Shown: piece after piece, positions 1-10,677 of the stretch
Layout: each line of letters opens with the position of its first letter
Numbering within the stretch: the stretch's first letter is position 1
Assembly (NCBI GenBank): GCA_963678705.1
Contig: OY783210.1
Location: forward strand, 14,633,331 to 14,697,330
Length of the DNA: 64,000 nt
From: Panorpa germanica
Taxonomy: Eukaryota; Arthropoda; Insecta; Mecoptera; Panorpidae
Direction: 5' to 3'
Made by a program: the position numbers and the translations under genes
Notes under the pieces: model-generated
What the model was told of the DNA's origin: nothing
The model's database searches: none
What the model saw: the letters and a program-made list of their open reading frames with translations, nothing else

Positions 1-725
1 AACTAAACTTACTAATTTTATTTAAAACTAATTATTTTTCTTAAAACTAAACTTTATTTATTTATTAAAACTAAAAATAAAATTATTCTAGACTTTTAGT
101 ACTTCCAAAAAGTGCTTTCTGCTTCTTCTTCTCTTGACCCTCTCTCTTCATGTTCCCCATGCAAACTAGATAACGAGCTGGACCAGATAACTGGATTTTA
201 TATATGGACGACGGTCACTTCGCAGACAATTAAATTTACATTATTCTAGACCTTTTTATCTACAAACGTACTTTCTGCTTCTTCTTCTCTTGACCCTCTT
301 TCTTCATTTTCCCTAGTCTTCCTTCTGGACTGGTCTATTCCCTAGTCTATTCCCTAGTCTATTTTTCTGGGCTGAAGTTTAACTGTTTCCTCGCTACTTC
401 TTTCTTTCTCCTGCTTCCCTTCATTGCCTCTTTTAGTACTTCCTTTCTCTTCCTGTTCCTTGTGCAACCCAGCCATCAGCTTATTTCTTCTCCTGTTTTT
501 TCTTTCCTTCTTACTATTTCCGCCATCCACCTCTTTCCTTCACTGCCTCCCTTTAATATCTGGCCAATATTCCTTTCGCTCGCTACTTTTTCCTTACACT
601 CAAACTTAATGTGCTCCAGTGTTTCGTCCTCCGCTCCGCACACTCTACACTTTCTTTCCTCACTCCTTTCCCAGTATCTGTTTCCTTTTTCCTCATTTCC
701 CAATCTAAACCTTGCTGTTCTTAAC
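1..725 (-). mobile_element. LINE remnant: 3' part of a non-LTR retrotransposon
   Basis: On the minus strand the region holds a C-terminal ORF2 piece (see 476-721) followed by a purine-rich 3' tail running to the window edge. A stretch of about 70 bp around 89-160 is repeated at about 247-320, so the tail carries a short tandem duplication. The terminal part includes a TTTTGGAAGT motif that recurs at the 61.56 kb tract. A second copy of the coding part is at 31.7-32.07 kb. The 3' end lies outside the window or is degraded, and no TSD is visible. Confidence 0.6.
476..721 (-). pseudogene. LINE ORF2 C-terminal fragment with CCHC-like motif
   Basis: The open frame reads ...ARFRLGNEEKGNRYW, then a Cys-x2-Cys...His-x4-Cys motif (CRVCG...EHIKFEC). 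This is the zinc-knuckle-like arrangement found at the C-terminus of many non-LTR retrotransposon ORF2 proteins. The reverse transcriptase and endonuclease are absent, so this is a 5'-truncated or decayed copy. The frame ends soon after the motif. The same GNEEKGNRY block is found in a degenerate copy near 32.0 kb. The clade cannot be fixed from this piece alone. Confidence 0.6.
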
Positions 726-764
726 TGAGATGTATTATATTAAACATTAAAATAGAAACTCCCT

Positions 765-835
765 CTCATGATAAAGTGTGCTAATGCGACTACACCCTAC
801 TGAAAAAGTCACAACGTGTGTGTTAGCAAAGAACC
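765..835 (+). repeat. Short fragment of the dispersed 7.4-kb-type element
   Basis: About 50 bp, including GCGACTACACCCTACTGAAA, matches the minus strand at 7675-7745. The similarity stops soon after, so only the beginning of that element is present. Confidence 0.5.
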
Positions 836-1130
836 CGGCCGAATTTTACCAACACCATCTAGTATAAACACTATCACCAACGTGATTATAAATCCAGCTC
901 AGCTTGGATAAAGTTTTCTTGAAAATTTTTCCTACCATCCCAAACGGTCAGCCGAAGGAACGCGAGGACTACCAAACGATGGCTTCTTCAGCACAAAATT
1001 GGAGCAGTAAAGCAGAAACGATTTTGTAATCTTAGCTTTTAAATAATATTTCTAATATTTAATCGTTGTTGTAATATTCTGTTTAATCTTATTCTTATCT
1101 GGATTTCTTTTAATAATATTATTGTTTAAA

Positions 1131-1140
1131 GTCGTTCATA
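1131..1140. repeat. Target-site duplication, left copy
   Basis: GTCGTTCATA directly precedes the LINE insertion. The right copy at 1669-1678 reads GTTGTTCATA, which is 9 of 10 identical. Confidence 0.7.
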
Positions 1141-1668
1141 TTAATCAGACATGAAAGCAGAATTAGAAAAAAATGAAATGAAAAATTGGCAAGACAAGTG
1201 GGATAATTCTGATAAAGGTAGAGAATTTTATAAAATACAACCAATACTGAAACGTAAGCCATGGTTTGCCAAATTAACATGGCCAAGAAGATTAATAACA
1301 ATGACCTCAAGACTAAGAATGAATCATACTGGAGCTCCGAAACATCTAGCAAGAAACAAAATCATTCCAACCTCTAAATGCGAATGTGGTGAAGAAGAGG
1401 CAGACCCTGACCACATTCTGTGGCAATGTAAAAATACATCAATGGCAAGAAATGGACTCCAAAGGGCGGTGCTACAGACTTCGCAGACGCTTCCTGTTAA
1501 CACCGCTTTTTTGATTGAGAAACCGAAATTTATAACAGCAGTAGCCATGAATAGATCATTCTTGTTATCTGGGTATAATATATAAGAAGAGGCAGAATAG
1601 TATTAGGGGCGATAAAGGGCTAAGTGCCTACGAAGCCCGAGAGACTATATTTAAAAAAAAAAAAAAAA
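1141..1668 (+). mobile_element. 5'-truncated LINE insertion with poly(A) tail and TSD
   Basis: A retro-insertion on the plus strand. It starts just after a 10-bp target duplication, carries the C-terminal part of ORF2, a 3' UTR of about 70 nt, and ends in a run of 16 A at 1653-1668. The second copy of the target duplication follows directly. This is the classic outcome of target-primed reverse transcription with 5' truncation. Confidence 0.8.
1151..1585 (+). pseudogene. Non-LTR retrotransposon ORF2 C-terminus (I-like)
   Basis: The frame of 144 codons looks like the segment after RNase H in I-like non-LTR elements. There is a WQDKWDNSDKGREFY block, then a basic region ending in LRMNHTGAPKHL, then a CECG...DHILWQC zinc-binding motif (C-x-C-x8-H-x4-C). 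The first ATG is internal to the original protein, and no reverse transcriptase is present, so the product is not functional as a retrotransposase. The rest of the frame is open, so the insertion is not very old. The exact clade needs a profile search. Confidence 0.65.
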
Positions 1669-1678
1669 GTTGTTCATA
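1669..1678. repeat. Target-site duplication, right copy
   Basis: GTTGTTCATA follows the poly(A) tail and pairs with 1131-1140. Confidence 0.7.
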
Positions 1679-2365
1679 GTTTATTTGGGCTGTTTTTATT
1701 ATATTTTATAACTTTGTGAATATTTATATTGCCCTCGCTATCAAGTGCAAGATGAGAGAACCCTAAACCGGGACTGACATCACTGTATATGATACTCTTT
1801 GCACGGCAGATGTCTTAACAATACGTCCTCATCAAATTCAGGTAACAGAAGTCAATACCATTTGGAGAGTTATATCGTAAATCTTTTGAAAGTAAAATCT
1901 ATTACTTATAATAAATAATTTAAATACGATAGACTTAACAATTCATTATATTAAGCATAGAAAATTACTCACAAGTCCTAAGGCTCCTACATTTGTGAAA
2001 GGTCGGCTAACGGCCTGCTGATTTCTGATGAACAATGGCTGCCAATTTCACTTTCTTGTAACAGGAAATTCTACAAAGATAATAATGTTGTTGTACATGA
2101 TTTATGAATTGAAAAATGTCTAGTTTGTGTTTTGAATACAATTTGAAGGTAAATCACTTAGGAACTGAACTGTATGATAGTATTTAATAGGCTGAACTAA
2201 TTGTTGTTCATTTTCTAATCATCAGAATCTTTAGCCAACATTTTCTAAGATTTTTTTTGATTCATCAATCATATTTCCAAGATTTAAGTAATTTTTTCAA
2301 TAAATAAATTTAATCATGTTGAATGCAATAATATCTTTAGAGAAATAATTAGTAACTGTGAAGTT
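1679..2365. other. No gene or repeat recognised
   Basis: AT-rich sequence with stops in all frames. A slightly GC-richer patch near 1740-1860 matches nothing else seen in the window. Confidence 0.5.
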
Positions 2366-2760
2366 CAAAAGGAGAGAAAGGAAGATGGTCCTAAGAAGCC
2401 CATCAAATTATAAATTAAAAAGAAGAATACAAAAATAATATACTTACAAATACAAAACAACTAAAAATAATAAAGGGGGAGAAAAAATTATTACGCAATG
2501 AAAGGAATGGAATGGTGGTAAAAGACGAGATGTAATAGAGTGGAAAAGGAAGAAAGCGACATGGAGGTGGAGCGGTAGGAAAGGATAGAAAACATGAATC
2601 AGAGATACAAGAAGATATAAGAAAAGGAGATACTAGTGTACTTAAGAATACAACAAGAAAAGTTTAATTTAGAATAAGAAACGAAGAGAAAGAAAATAGA
2701 TATTAGGAAGATGGTGTGTAAGAAAACAGAGAAAATGAATAAACATATGAAAAGGGAATG
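2366..2760 (+). repeat. Purine-rich tract
   Basis: The plus strand is strongly biased to A and G over about 400 bp. Similar tracts lie on the minus strand at 1-470 and 61.6-62.1 kb and on the plus strand at 56.2-56.7 kb. The first is a LINE tail, so this one may be a decayed relative, but no coding match was found here. Confidence 0.4.
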
Positions 2761-2839
2761 GTAACAGCGAAGGGGAAAGGGAATGGCGTGTGTTTTACCT
2801 CACTCGTATACACGTTCGTTCTCTCACTAAAAACACAGT

Positions 2840-2912
2840 TCCATTCTCATTCGGTTTGGGCAGATTCGGAGCTAAAGTTAGCAACCAGTCGCCTCGCAAT
2901 CGTGCGGAGGCC
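2840..2912 (-). mobile_element. End fragment of the GGCCGTC-type MITE
   Basis: About 70 bp is the reverse complement of the left end of the MITE at 34968-35349, including the GCAGATTCGG block and the terminal GGCC. The rest of the element is missing. Confidence 0.55.
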
Positions 2913-3324
2913 ATTAGTATCATCTCATATAAAACACCCTGATACAACCTATATGTATATACAGTATGTTTGTTTTATATGAGTTGATCCTAAATCCAGT
3001 GCTCTCATTGAGACACCTGTTAGAAAAATATTCACGCAGTAATATCTGTGTAACTACATATTTAAAGAAATATATAACAATTTATTTTTATCTAATCATA
3101 TTTAATTATATTTGCTGTGTGTGTTTAATGAATGACTGTGCTAGTCTAATTGTGTGTGTAGTTAATTAGCCTAAATAGGTCATATGTATAATTAAAACAA
3201 TCTACGTGCTCAGTATATCCTGTCTTTTATATATATGTATATCTACAATTGTCAGATAAAAAGGAAATGGTTTTACTTTCGCAATAACAGTGGTATTGAG
3301 TAAAGGAAATGTAGTATGAACATA

Positions 3325-3759
3325 ATGGTTCGTCCAGATCAAAGCCACATGTTTTATGTTTCACTTACACTCATTTAACAGCAGTGAGTGTGAGTGAAAC
3401 ATAACATATTTTACGTGAATCAAGGTAGTTGTTCACTGCTTGTGTGATTCAAATATGTGTGAAAGCTGCTGTCACGCACAACCAAATCATCAATACGTAT
3501 TTGTACACACACACACATCCATAGTAATACAGAAACGATCGTGACAAGTACGCTGACTGTTGCAACACAAAGTAATGAAATAAGTAATGGAAATAAAGGT
3601 TAAAATTACGAAAATTTTATTTCGTTTTTTATTAAAACGGCGTGGTCAATTTTAAAATAATTAGACTCATGTAATTTAATCAAAGAATAATTAAGCAAAG
3701 TTTTATTAAATTCATTCAATGAACAACTATTTAATGTTGCACTGGTCTGGACGGACCAT
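3325..3759. mobile_element. MITE with TA target duplication and internal hairpin
   Basis: Both ends carry ATGGTYCGTCCAGAYCA in inverted orientation, and each is flanked by TA (3323-3324 and 3760-3761). This fits a Tc1/mariner-type non-autonomous element of 435 bp. No transposase remnant is visible. A strong hairpin lies near the left end. Confidence 0.6.
3358..3407. repeat. Near-perfect hairpin inside the MITE
   Basis: Two arms of 19 nt (TATGTTTCACTTACACTCA and its partner) pair with one mismatch across a loop of about 11 nt. Coordinates are good to a few bases. Confidence 0.7.
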
Positions 3760-3761
3760 TA

Positions 3762-5075
3762 TATACACTTCATATATCACTGGTATGAAGTTATAAGACC
3801 GAACATACTAATTAAACACAAAAATATTTAATATCTTAATTACATATTCATCTTAATGAAATTATCATAGGTTTTATAACAAAGTACATCAACAATACAT
3901 TCAAACATCTGGTTTGATTTATTTGTAAGAGTAATTAACTAATAAGTAAAAAAAAGTGTTTAATCAATATTGAATCTATTTATCAAATGTGTAAAAATTA
4001 CCGTTAATTAATATGAATGAATATGACGTCATTAATTATTATGAAATATAATTTATTCAAAGTTATATTATATATTAACGGTTTTTAAATTTATATGATA
4101 ATAATTTAAAAAAAATTAATATTTTAAAATTTATTACAGCTACGAGTTAAGGTAAACGTTCGCATAGCTCGCATCAAACGCATTGGATTTATCGAATTAA
4201 ATATGGAAAAGAAGTGAAAGCTAGCAAGAACGCATACGTTTTTAACTATATGTTACACTCGATCGTATGGCGCACGGATCAACGCCAGATTCTCACACAG
4301 CAGGTGATAGTGATTTATCACATATTTCATAGTATTGAGCAGCTACGTGCGTTGTGGAGAGCGCACGGGGAATATTTGTTCGAGCGAAAATAAGTTTTAA
4401 TTAATTTGGCATAGAGATTAAGTTGATTGCTTGCGCAGCACGGTCGAGTGTAATGCAATTGGGGCATTATATGATATTTTGCGATTCTTTTTTTCTTTTT
4501 CAAATTATAAATATTTGGTAGAGCTGCGCACGAATCCGCCTCTGATCCTAACGTATCTGATACATAAATATTACGTTTGTGGTTATAAATTAATTAATTT
4601 ATAAATAAAAAATAAATAAGACTCTCTTTATTAAAGATTCACAGGTATGTATATTGATTGTTAAATAATAATTAATATAAGAAAATCATTGCAAACTTGA
4701 TCATTGCAAAAAAAAATCAACAACGATATTAAAAAGAAATAAAAATTGTAATGACAAGAAATAAGGAGTGTACAGAACGTCTTGCGAGTTGGACAATCCT
4801 CCCATTGTGTGAATCTAGAGCCTGGTGAGCAGAAAAGGCCAAGGACAAAGGGCGATGTCTGCATTGTTGTCTAACTCATTCTATACGTATTAATGCAATT
4901 GTTGAAATTAATTTAATTTATATATTTACAACAATGTATAATTTAAATTAGAATACATAACTGTTATTACTTTAGTATAGCTTCAATTTTAAATAATTTT
5001 CACACAAGATGTGCGTGATTTAAATATTAAACACAGTATCTGAATAAATAAAGAATAATCGGTTATATAGGTTGT
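3762..5075. other. No gene recognised; AT-rich with a GC-richer patch
   Basis: About 4140-4450 is less AT-rich than its surroundings and contains several GCGCAC-like steps, but it has no open frame and no repeat partner. The remainder is low-complexity AT sequence. Confidence 0.45.
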
Positions 5076-5195
5076 GTACTGTCTTAATTTCTATAAAACT
5101 GTACTATATATTGATAAAGTTGGATATCAGGAGAACAAGCAGATATTACCAATTAAAATAGTCATTTATGACCCTTTTAATCATTAAAAGGATGA
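5076..5195 (+). repeat. Fragment of the GGGCTTGTGTCC TIR element
   Basis: Matches the left 120 bp of the element at 53639-54277, including TGTACTATATATTGATAAAG and the inner CATTAAAAGGAT stretch. The remainder is absent. Confidence 0.55.
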
Positions 5196-5272
5196 AAATT
5201 TACCAATAAGTTTACTACTAGCCCTATGTCATGTCCGCTTTCTTTCGTTCAATAAATTGAAATTTCTATATA

Positions 5273-5840
5273 GCACATGGGCTGAAAAGTCCCGGGCATA
5301 ACACATAGATGGCGCTAGTTTTATTGCAGTCACCTTTTTTTCAGTTAATACTAACCTTCAAAAGACAGCTGTTAAAATTTCATGATATTCTATTCAGTAG
5401 TTTGTGAGTTATTGTGCTAAGAGTGACGCTACTTTTCTTATTTTCAAAACAACGGATCAAAAACAATTTCGTGTTTTAATTTTACACTTCTTCTTGATGG
5501 GAAAAAATACCGTTCAAGCGAAGCAATGGCTTGAAAAGTGTTATGGGGACTCCGCTTCATCAGAAACAACAATAAAACGTTGGTTTGCTGACTTCAAACG
5601 TGGTCTGAAAAAAATGCTCGCCGGTAAGAAATTTCGCACGAATGAAGAGGTTATCGCTAAAACTGAGGCCTATTTTGAGGCAAAAGATAAATCGTTCTAC
5701 AAAAGTGGTATTGAAATGTTAGAGCGGCGCTGGAATGATTGCGTTGCTCTTGATGGAGCTTACGTTGATAAATAAAGCTAATTTTGAACCAAAAAGACTG
5801 TGTTTTCTTTGTTACGCCCGGGACTTTTCAGCCCATGTGT
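5273..5840 (+). mobile_element. Internally deleted mariner transposon
   Basis: The 30-bp ends read RCACATGGGCTGAAAAGTCC and onwards in inverted orientation, with one mismatch inside and one at the first base. They are flanked by TA at 5271-5272 and 5841-5842. At 568 bp the element is less than half the usual mariner length of about 1.3 kb. It contains the transposase N-terminus joined to its C-terminus. Confidence 0.85.
5404..5775 (+). pseudogene. Mariner transposase, N- and C-termini fused by deletion
   Basis: Residues from about QFRVLI to FADFKRG match the N-terminal helix-turn-helix DNA-binding region of mariner transposases. After KRG the frame jumps to the C-terminal segment (FYKSGIEMLERRW...CVALDGAYVDK) and ends at the normal stop. 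The whole D,D34D catalytic core is missing, yet the frame is kept. Related copies at 30.7 kb start with an ATG before GAAAAATCTGAATTTCG; here the matching position is ACG, so the usual start is lost. The open frame begins only with a GTG upstream. The product could at most bind DNA. Confidence 0.75.
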
Positions 5841-5842
5841 TA

Positions 5843-6413
5843 TTATACAACAAAGCATAAAAAGATGCCTAAAAGTGCAAGACGACTCGAGCAATACATA
5901 CAATACTGATATTGTAAAGGTGGTAAAATATCAAGGATAAAAAAATCAATTCCATTTTATTCTACAGTGTTCCCTGACTTGATATCAATTTGACTCAAAA
6001 TGAACTGTTAATAAAAACAACATTTCAAATTTAAAATAGTTATATCTCTGCCAACAGTTAGATATTTTAAAGTCAACAGACATATGAGAAAAAACATTTT
6101 AAAAAAGTATTAAAATGAAAAATACATTAGAGAACATAATCATATTCAGATGCTATAAAAATCCTTTAATAACTAAAGGAACGACATGGTCAATAGACCA
6201 AGTCCTCCAATTTCATAATACAATACTGCTCTTCTATCAGAGTGGTAAAAAAGGACATTCCATTTCATCAGAGAAACTATGTCAATAATTTTTTTATAAT
6301 TTAAATATAAACTTATATTTCATGTAATACTTTGACTATAGCCAAACGCAGAAAATATATCACTGGTCAGGTGATCGAACGTGAAGTTAAATGACTGTGT
6401 CTCCAACAGCACC
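5843..6413. other. No gene or repeat recognised
   Basis: AT-rich DNA without long frames. Confidence 0.5.
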
Positions 6414-6684
6414 ATTGGCGTAGCTACCGCCGTATCTGCCGTATCAATGATACGGGGCCCCCGGGCAACAAGGGCCCCAAATGTTATTTACAATCTCACT
6501 TAAACTCTTAGGCCTTACTTAGCTTAGTTTTTAGGAGTATTAATTGTAAGTAATAACGTATAATCAATATATATAATTATTTTAATTCAATACGAGGCTC
6601 TTTGTTCCCTTTTTGTGAAAAATCTTTACCCATCATTTGGGCCCCCAACAAATTTTGATACGGGGCCCGTCTAAGGCACGCCAC
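6414..6684 (+). mobile_element. Dispersed MITE-like repeat, copy 1
   Basis: Starts with TTGGCGTAGCTACCGCCGTA and ends with a partial inverted match (GGCACGCCAC). Inside are two GGGGCCC-rich segments next to GATACGG. A copy in the opposite orientation is at 45484-45772. No coding capacity and no clear TSD. Confidence 0.55.
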
Positions 6685-7259
6685 TTTGCTAATCAGCACT
6701 CTGCCGTTTATCCGTGTTCAGTTGAAACACGCATTTTTAACAAAAAAAAAAGTGACAAATTGATAAGCAATGCCACTACATTGAACGCTAAACGTTGATA
6801 ACATAAAGGTCAAGTCTTGATAACGATGTAACGTTAATAAACATGTTTATACGTTTACCTAATTATACTAGCGCAATAAAAATATTAAAATTTATTACTG
6901 TAAATATATATACAATTTTCCAAAGCACAAATTTTAATTATTATAATTATTTTACTTAATAAGTTATGTTAGGTTTTACCGATCCGTCCATAATATTTAA
7001 CGACTCCTCTGTTTTAGATTTAAATGCAGTTAGTTTGTTTGCAGTATGTAAAGTATATTTTCGAGTAAATTTATTGGCAATTAGTTCTTTATGTCCAAGC
7101 AAGAACAACAAACGACATTGGTATATACGAGTAAGTATTACAAGACACTAATGATTCTTTTAAAATTATTTTACGATATTTAAAAACACGTTCTGGAAAA
7201 CTCATTCTCCTCTACGTAGATGAATACGAGTTATTTATCGTATGCTAACAGAACTATCT
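6685..7259. other. No gene recognised
   Basis: AT-rich with short frames only, including a 61-codon one at 6966-7151 without domain features. Confidence 0.5.
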
Positions 7260-7750
7260 ATAACATAACCATGAAGATATCACTGGACGACGGGAGGAAG
7301 GTACAAGAGCTGGACTTGCACCTCCCCTCCTGAAAGAACATTCAAGTCATTGTTAGAACAAAAAACTAAGGCATCTAGGTAATTGTCTAAATTTGTTCAA
7401 CACCTTATCAATGAATGTATCCTTCTCCACCCTTTTCCTATGAGCACTGAGCATGCACCTCCTTGAAAGTAATCCTGCTAGCTCTCATGACGATATTGTA
7501 AAATACCCCGGGCCCAGAATTCTCATGGATACGAAGATCATCCCACAAGATCTTTTCTTGTGCGCAAATTAACCAGTATTTTCTATAGTTCAAGTCTAGC
7601 AACGTCTTAGCGTGCTTCCTTATATAAGGTGGAGATTTTAATTTTTGAAACCCCGTCAAAATGTTTAGGGGTTCTCTCACAATGTAATGTGCGACCCTTT
7701 CAGTAGGGTGTAGTCGCATTAGAACACATTATCGTGAGAGGAAGCTTTAA
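7260..7750 (-). mobile_element. Unrecognised dispersed element with coding sequence
   Basis: The right end (minus-strand start) is shared with 765-835, and the part from 7367 to 7460 is shared with 14835-14990. It therefore exists in at least three partial copies. An imperfect inverted repeat (CTCTCAC...GTGAGAG) spans 7678-7742. The less AT-rich composition stands out from the flanks. Class unknown. Confidence 0.5.
7395..7719 (-). pseudogene. Unrecognised repeat-borne ORF with a frameshift
   Basis: A frame of 93 codons runs 7719-7438 (MRLHPTERVAHYIVREPLN...). In the homologous copy at 14.9 kb the downstream reading is RCMLSVHRKKVEDDAEFIDK and on to VLNKFRQ. The same sequence is present here in another frame (RCMLSAHRKRVEKD-TFIDK), after a small indel near 7455. 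Conservative K/R and D/E changes between the two copies argue that the ancestor encoded protein. I do not recognise the family; the piece is basic, with no membrane segment or signal peptide. Confidence 0.4.
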
Positions 7751-7760
7751 TGATAACGTT

Positions 7761-8985
7761 TACTTACACATCACTGACCAATTTTCCTATTTAACCGTTC
7801 AGACCAAGAAGGCTTAACGCGGTTAAGACGCTTCTCAAATGTTACTCAAATTTTAAACATATTAATGGATATTACGTACTTATTAAGAAAGAGAAGGAAT
7901 ACTGAAGGAAAGGCGTATGCAGTGACCAGAACGATTATTTGAGTATCTGCATGGTTTAGGCACACAAATGTGTTGTTGTCAGCACTGCGAACAAGGCTGC
8001 TTCGAAGAGCAACTCTGGTAAATGTGTATCGATAACGTCATTTGGATAGTTGACCTCAGTAGACCCGTAGGAGTCCTTTCCACCGTTATCTTCACCATTA
8101 ATAAATATCTTGAACAAAAGAAGAATTCGTCTAGATGTTCCAAGGGTATAAAAATGTTCTTGTCAGGCAGATCTCACGTCTTCAAAAGGCACTGATAAGC
8201 AATGTTGCTCACTTGTTTGAAAAGCCTTAAATAGGTTACTCTTAGGACTGCTTCACAGGCTCCCCAAATGATATTGCCTTATTAGTTGATCAATTTTTAC
8301 GAGTACCTGACTAAAACCTTGGCGGCCATAACCCTAATAAGGCATGCACTAACAACGCCTGGACTTCATGCATCTCGGGCAAAATTTCTAATCAAAAACC
8401 GTAATTTTTAGCGCTATATTTACTTTAATGCGGATCTGGCAAAACACAATCAACATATGTATTATTATATGGCACAAACAGTTAGTAAATAACTAAAGAT
8501 AAAAAATCAATCAATGTTTAATAAATAGTTATTAAACTATTAATATTATAAACACATATACACCAACAAACAGTGCACGGACAAGATAGGACAGGACACA
8601 TAAAGAAAGGCTTCCTACTCATAGTGCCTAGTCAGCATACAACGTTCTTGTATTCGTATTAATGAATCGAATTATTTATATGATTATTAGAATAGATTAA
8701 AAGTGACATTTCAATACGGTATACATTTATTATCGAACTAGGAAATCACCATCATTAGAATTTCTATGGGTCTTTGGGTATTGGTTTCTATAAGACTTAT
8801 AGACTTTACAATAGGCCTGTTACCTGCTTTTAATATGTTACGAGCATGATCCCCTTCTGATTTGTTTATCAAGATCATATTTGTTACATTTATAGTTAAA
8901 TTAGAATATATAAAATACAGGGTGGTTCGTAAACCAAAGTAGAATTTTACCCTAGATGTTGTAAGGCTCACGATAAGAATGAATA
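7761..8985. other. No gene recognised
   Basis: Mixed AT-rich sequence. Patches at 7900-8350 are closer to balanced composition but have no long frame and no match elsewhere in the window. Confidence 0.45.
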
Positions 8986-8991
8986 CTTACA

Positions 8992-9271
8992 GTCATAGAG
9001 ATATAAGAATAGAGTACGCCAAGTGTACGGCCGCGTGTAAGAGCAAGCCTACCGAGAGTTCAATCTGTTTCTTCCTAGCCAAACTGCTGCTGCTGTCATG
9101 ATTGACTAGCGGTATGGTAGAGAGTAAACAAGCAAGCAGACGTCGTTAGCGCGGCAGTCAATCACAGTACTCGGCTCGAAAGAGACACAAAGGACTTTCG
9201 CGGCTATCTCTCTCTTTGCCTTTCTCACAGTATTCAGCCTCTTGCGCACTCTATTCTTATACTATGCTTAC
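8992..9271. mobile_element. MITE with AAGAATAGAGTRCGC inverted ends
   Basis: Left TATAAGAATAGAGTACGC and right GCGCACTCTATTCTTATA form inverted ends about 20 bp long. They enclose about 280 bp of GC-richer, non-coding DNA. Outer limits are uncertain by a few bases and no TSD is clear. Confidence 0.5.
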
Positions 9272-9359
9272 AGTACTTCGCTGTACCGCTCAACCCAGAG
9301 CTAGTGATGAATCATGCAGAGGAATATAGGTGCCTATTTATCAGAAATGCTGATGCTAG

Positions 9360-9520
9360 GACTAATGGACTTGGGACTTGGAAATTCAGCTTAGGGACTT
9401 CGATGCATACAGATCGGTTAACAGACCTGACAATATACATATTCGATTGGAATTGATTATTAATAAATGAGTGTTACATAGGTATTAATTTTTAATTGAA
9501 AGAACCATAACACTAAGGAC
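9360..9520 (+). repeat. Dispersed repeat, also at 35350-35510 and 16.64 kb
   Basis: Shares GGGACT/GGAACTTCGA, then ATACAGAT, then a TTGATTATTA block and TTTAATTGARAGAAC, with 35380-35500. A shorter part is near 16640-16690. Class unknown. Confidence 0.45.
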
Positions 9521-10330
9521 AATGATATGGTTCTAATAGGAAAATACCGCTTTTGTCTCATGAGGGCATTGCTGGGTTATTCTGACAGGATTCTAATCAG
9601 GAACATGATAATTTTCTAGCAGAGTTAATATCATTTGGTTCTAGTTTTCAAAATATAATAATATTTATACGGATTCTGTTTATATGGGTATTGTACATAT
9701 CCGAACTTGTTGTAGTATGAATTATTTCACAAGAGTATTGATAAAATTAGGTTTATCCTCTTGATACTATGTGCAAATGGAAAACTATTCTAATACACCC
9801 TACTGACAACAATCGCCAAAATAAGTAGTATATTCCAGTGTGAGAGAATAATAATATTTTTATCGCGTCAGAAGTGGGTCTACAATTGAACGTTCAATAA
9901 CTGAATTACTTTACAGGTCACCCTGTATAAATAAATCCTTATATAAACATGCTCACAGAAGCATATAGAGGCTAGTCAATACACACCCCTTCGCCCTTAA
10001 TGACAGTTAGGAATTTTCTATGGGATACTTGTCTATAAAACATACTCTTTGTCGTTTACTAAATCTATTTCCCTTTTTAGAAGTAGACTACGTTGACTTA
10101 ACGTTATACTATCGTTATATTTGTCGCACTTTGATAGAAACAAGTAAAGGATTTTGATAGGATATTTGGTTGTATAAGTACTACCAGTAGAATCCTGTGA
10201 CTTCAGACCACTATCAGGGATAACATATTCGAAGGACCAAAGATCAACGACCAATTCAAGCAAGATGTTAACTATACAACGATTTTGGGACCCAAGGACT
10301 GACAGATCGGTTAAGAAAATTGACCACATA

Positions 10331-10677
10331 ACACATCACTCAGTAAGTTCGTAAGATGACATATAGATGGCGCCACTATTGACAAATGTGGCGTAATTTT
10401 TAGATAGCACCAACCTTCAAACGATATGTGTCAAAGTTTCGTGACATTTTGACTATTAGTTTATGAATTACAGTTGTTTTAGTGACCCTACTTTTGTAAC
10501 TTTCAAAACAATAGAAAAATCTAAATTTCGTGTGTTGATAAAACATTCTTTTTTAATGTAAAAAAATACCCTTCTAGCAAAGCATTATAAAGCTATACTT
10601 TTAGTATCTATAAATCACTAATCTGTCAATAGTGATGCCATCTATGTGTGATTTTACTAACTTATTGAGTGATGTTT
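10331..10677 (+). mobile_element. Mariner-derived MITE
   Basis: The ends of about 50 bp (ACACATCACTCAGTAAG and a close inverted match) are flanked by TA. Inside are the GATGGC stretch, 5' UTR and first codons of a mariner transposase (EKSKFRVLIKHSFLM). The start is ATA instead of ATG and a stop follows soon. At 347 bp it is a strongly deleted derivative. Sister copies lie at 24.3 and 30.6 kb. Confidence 0.7.
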
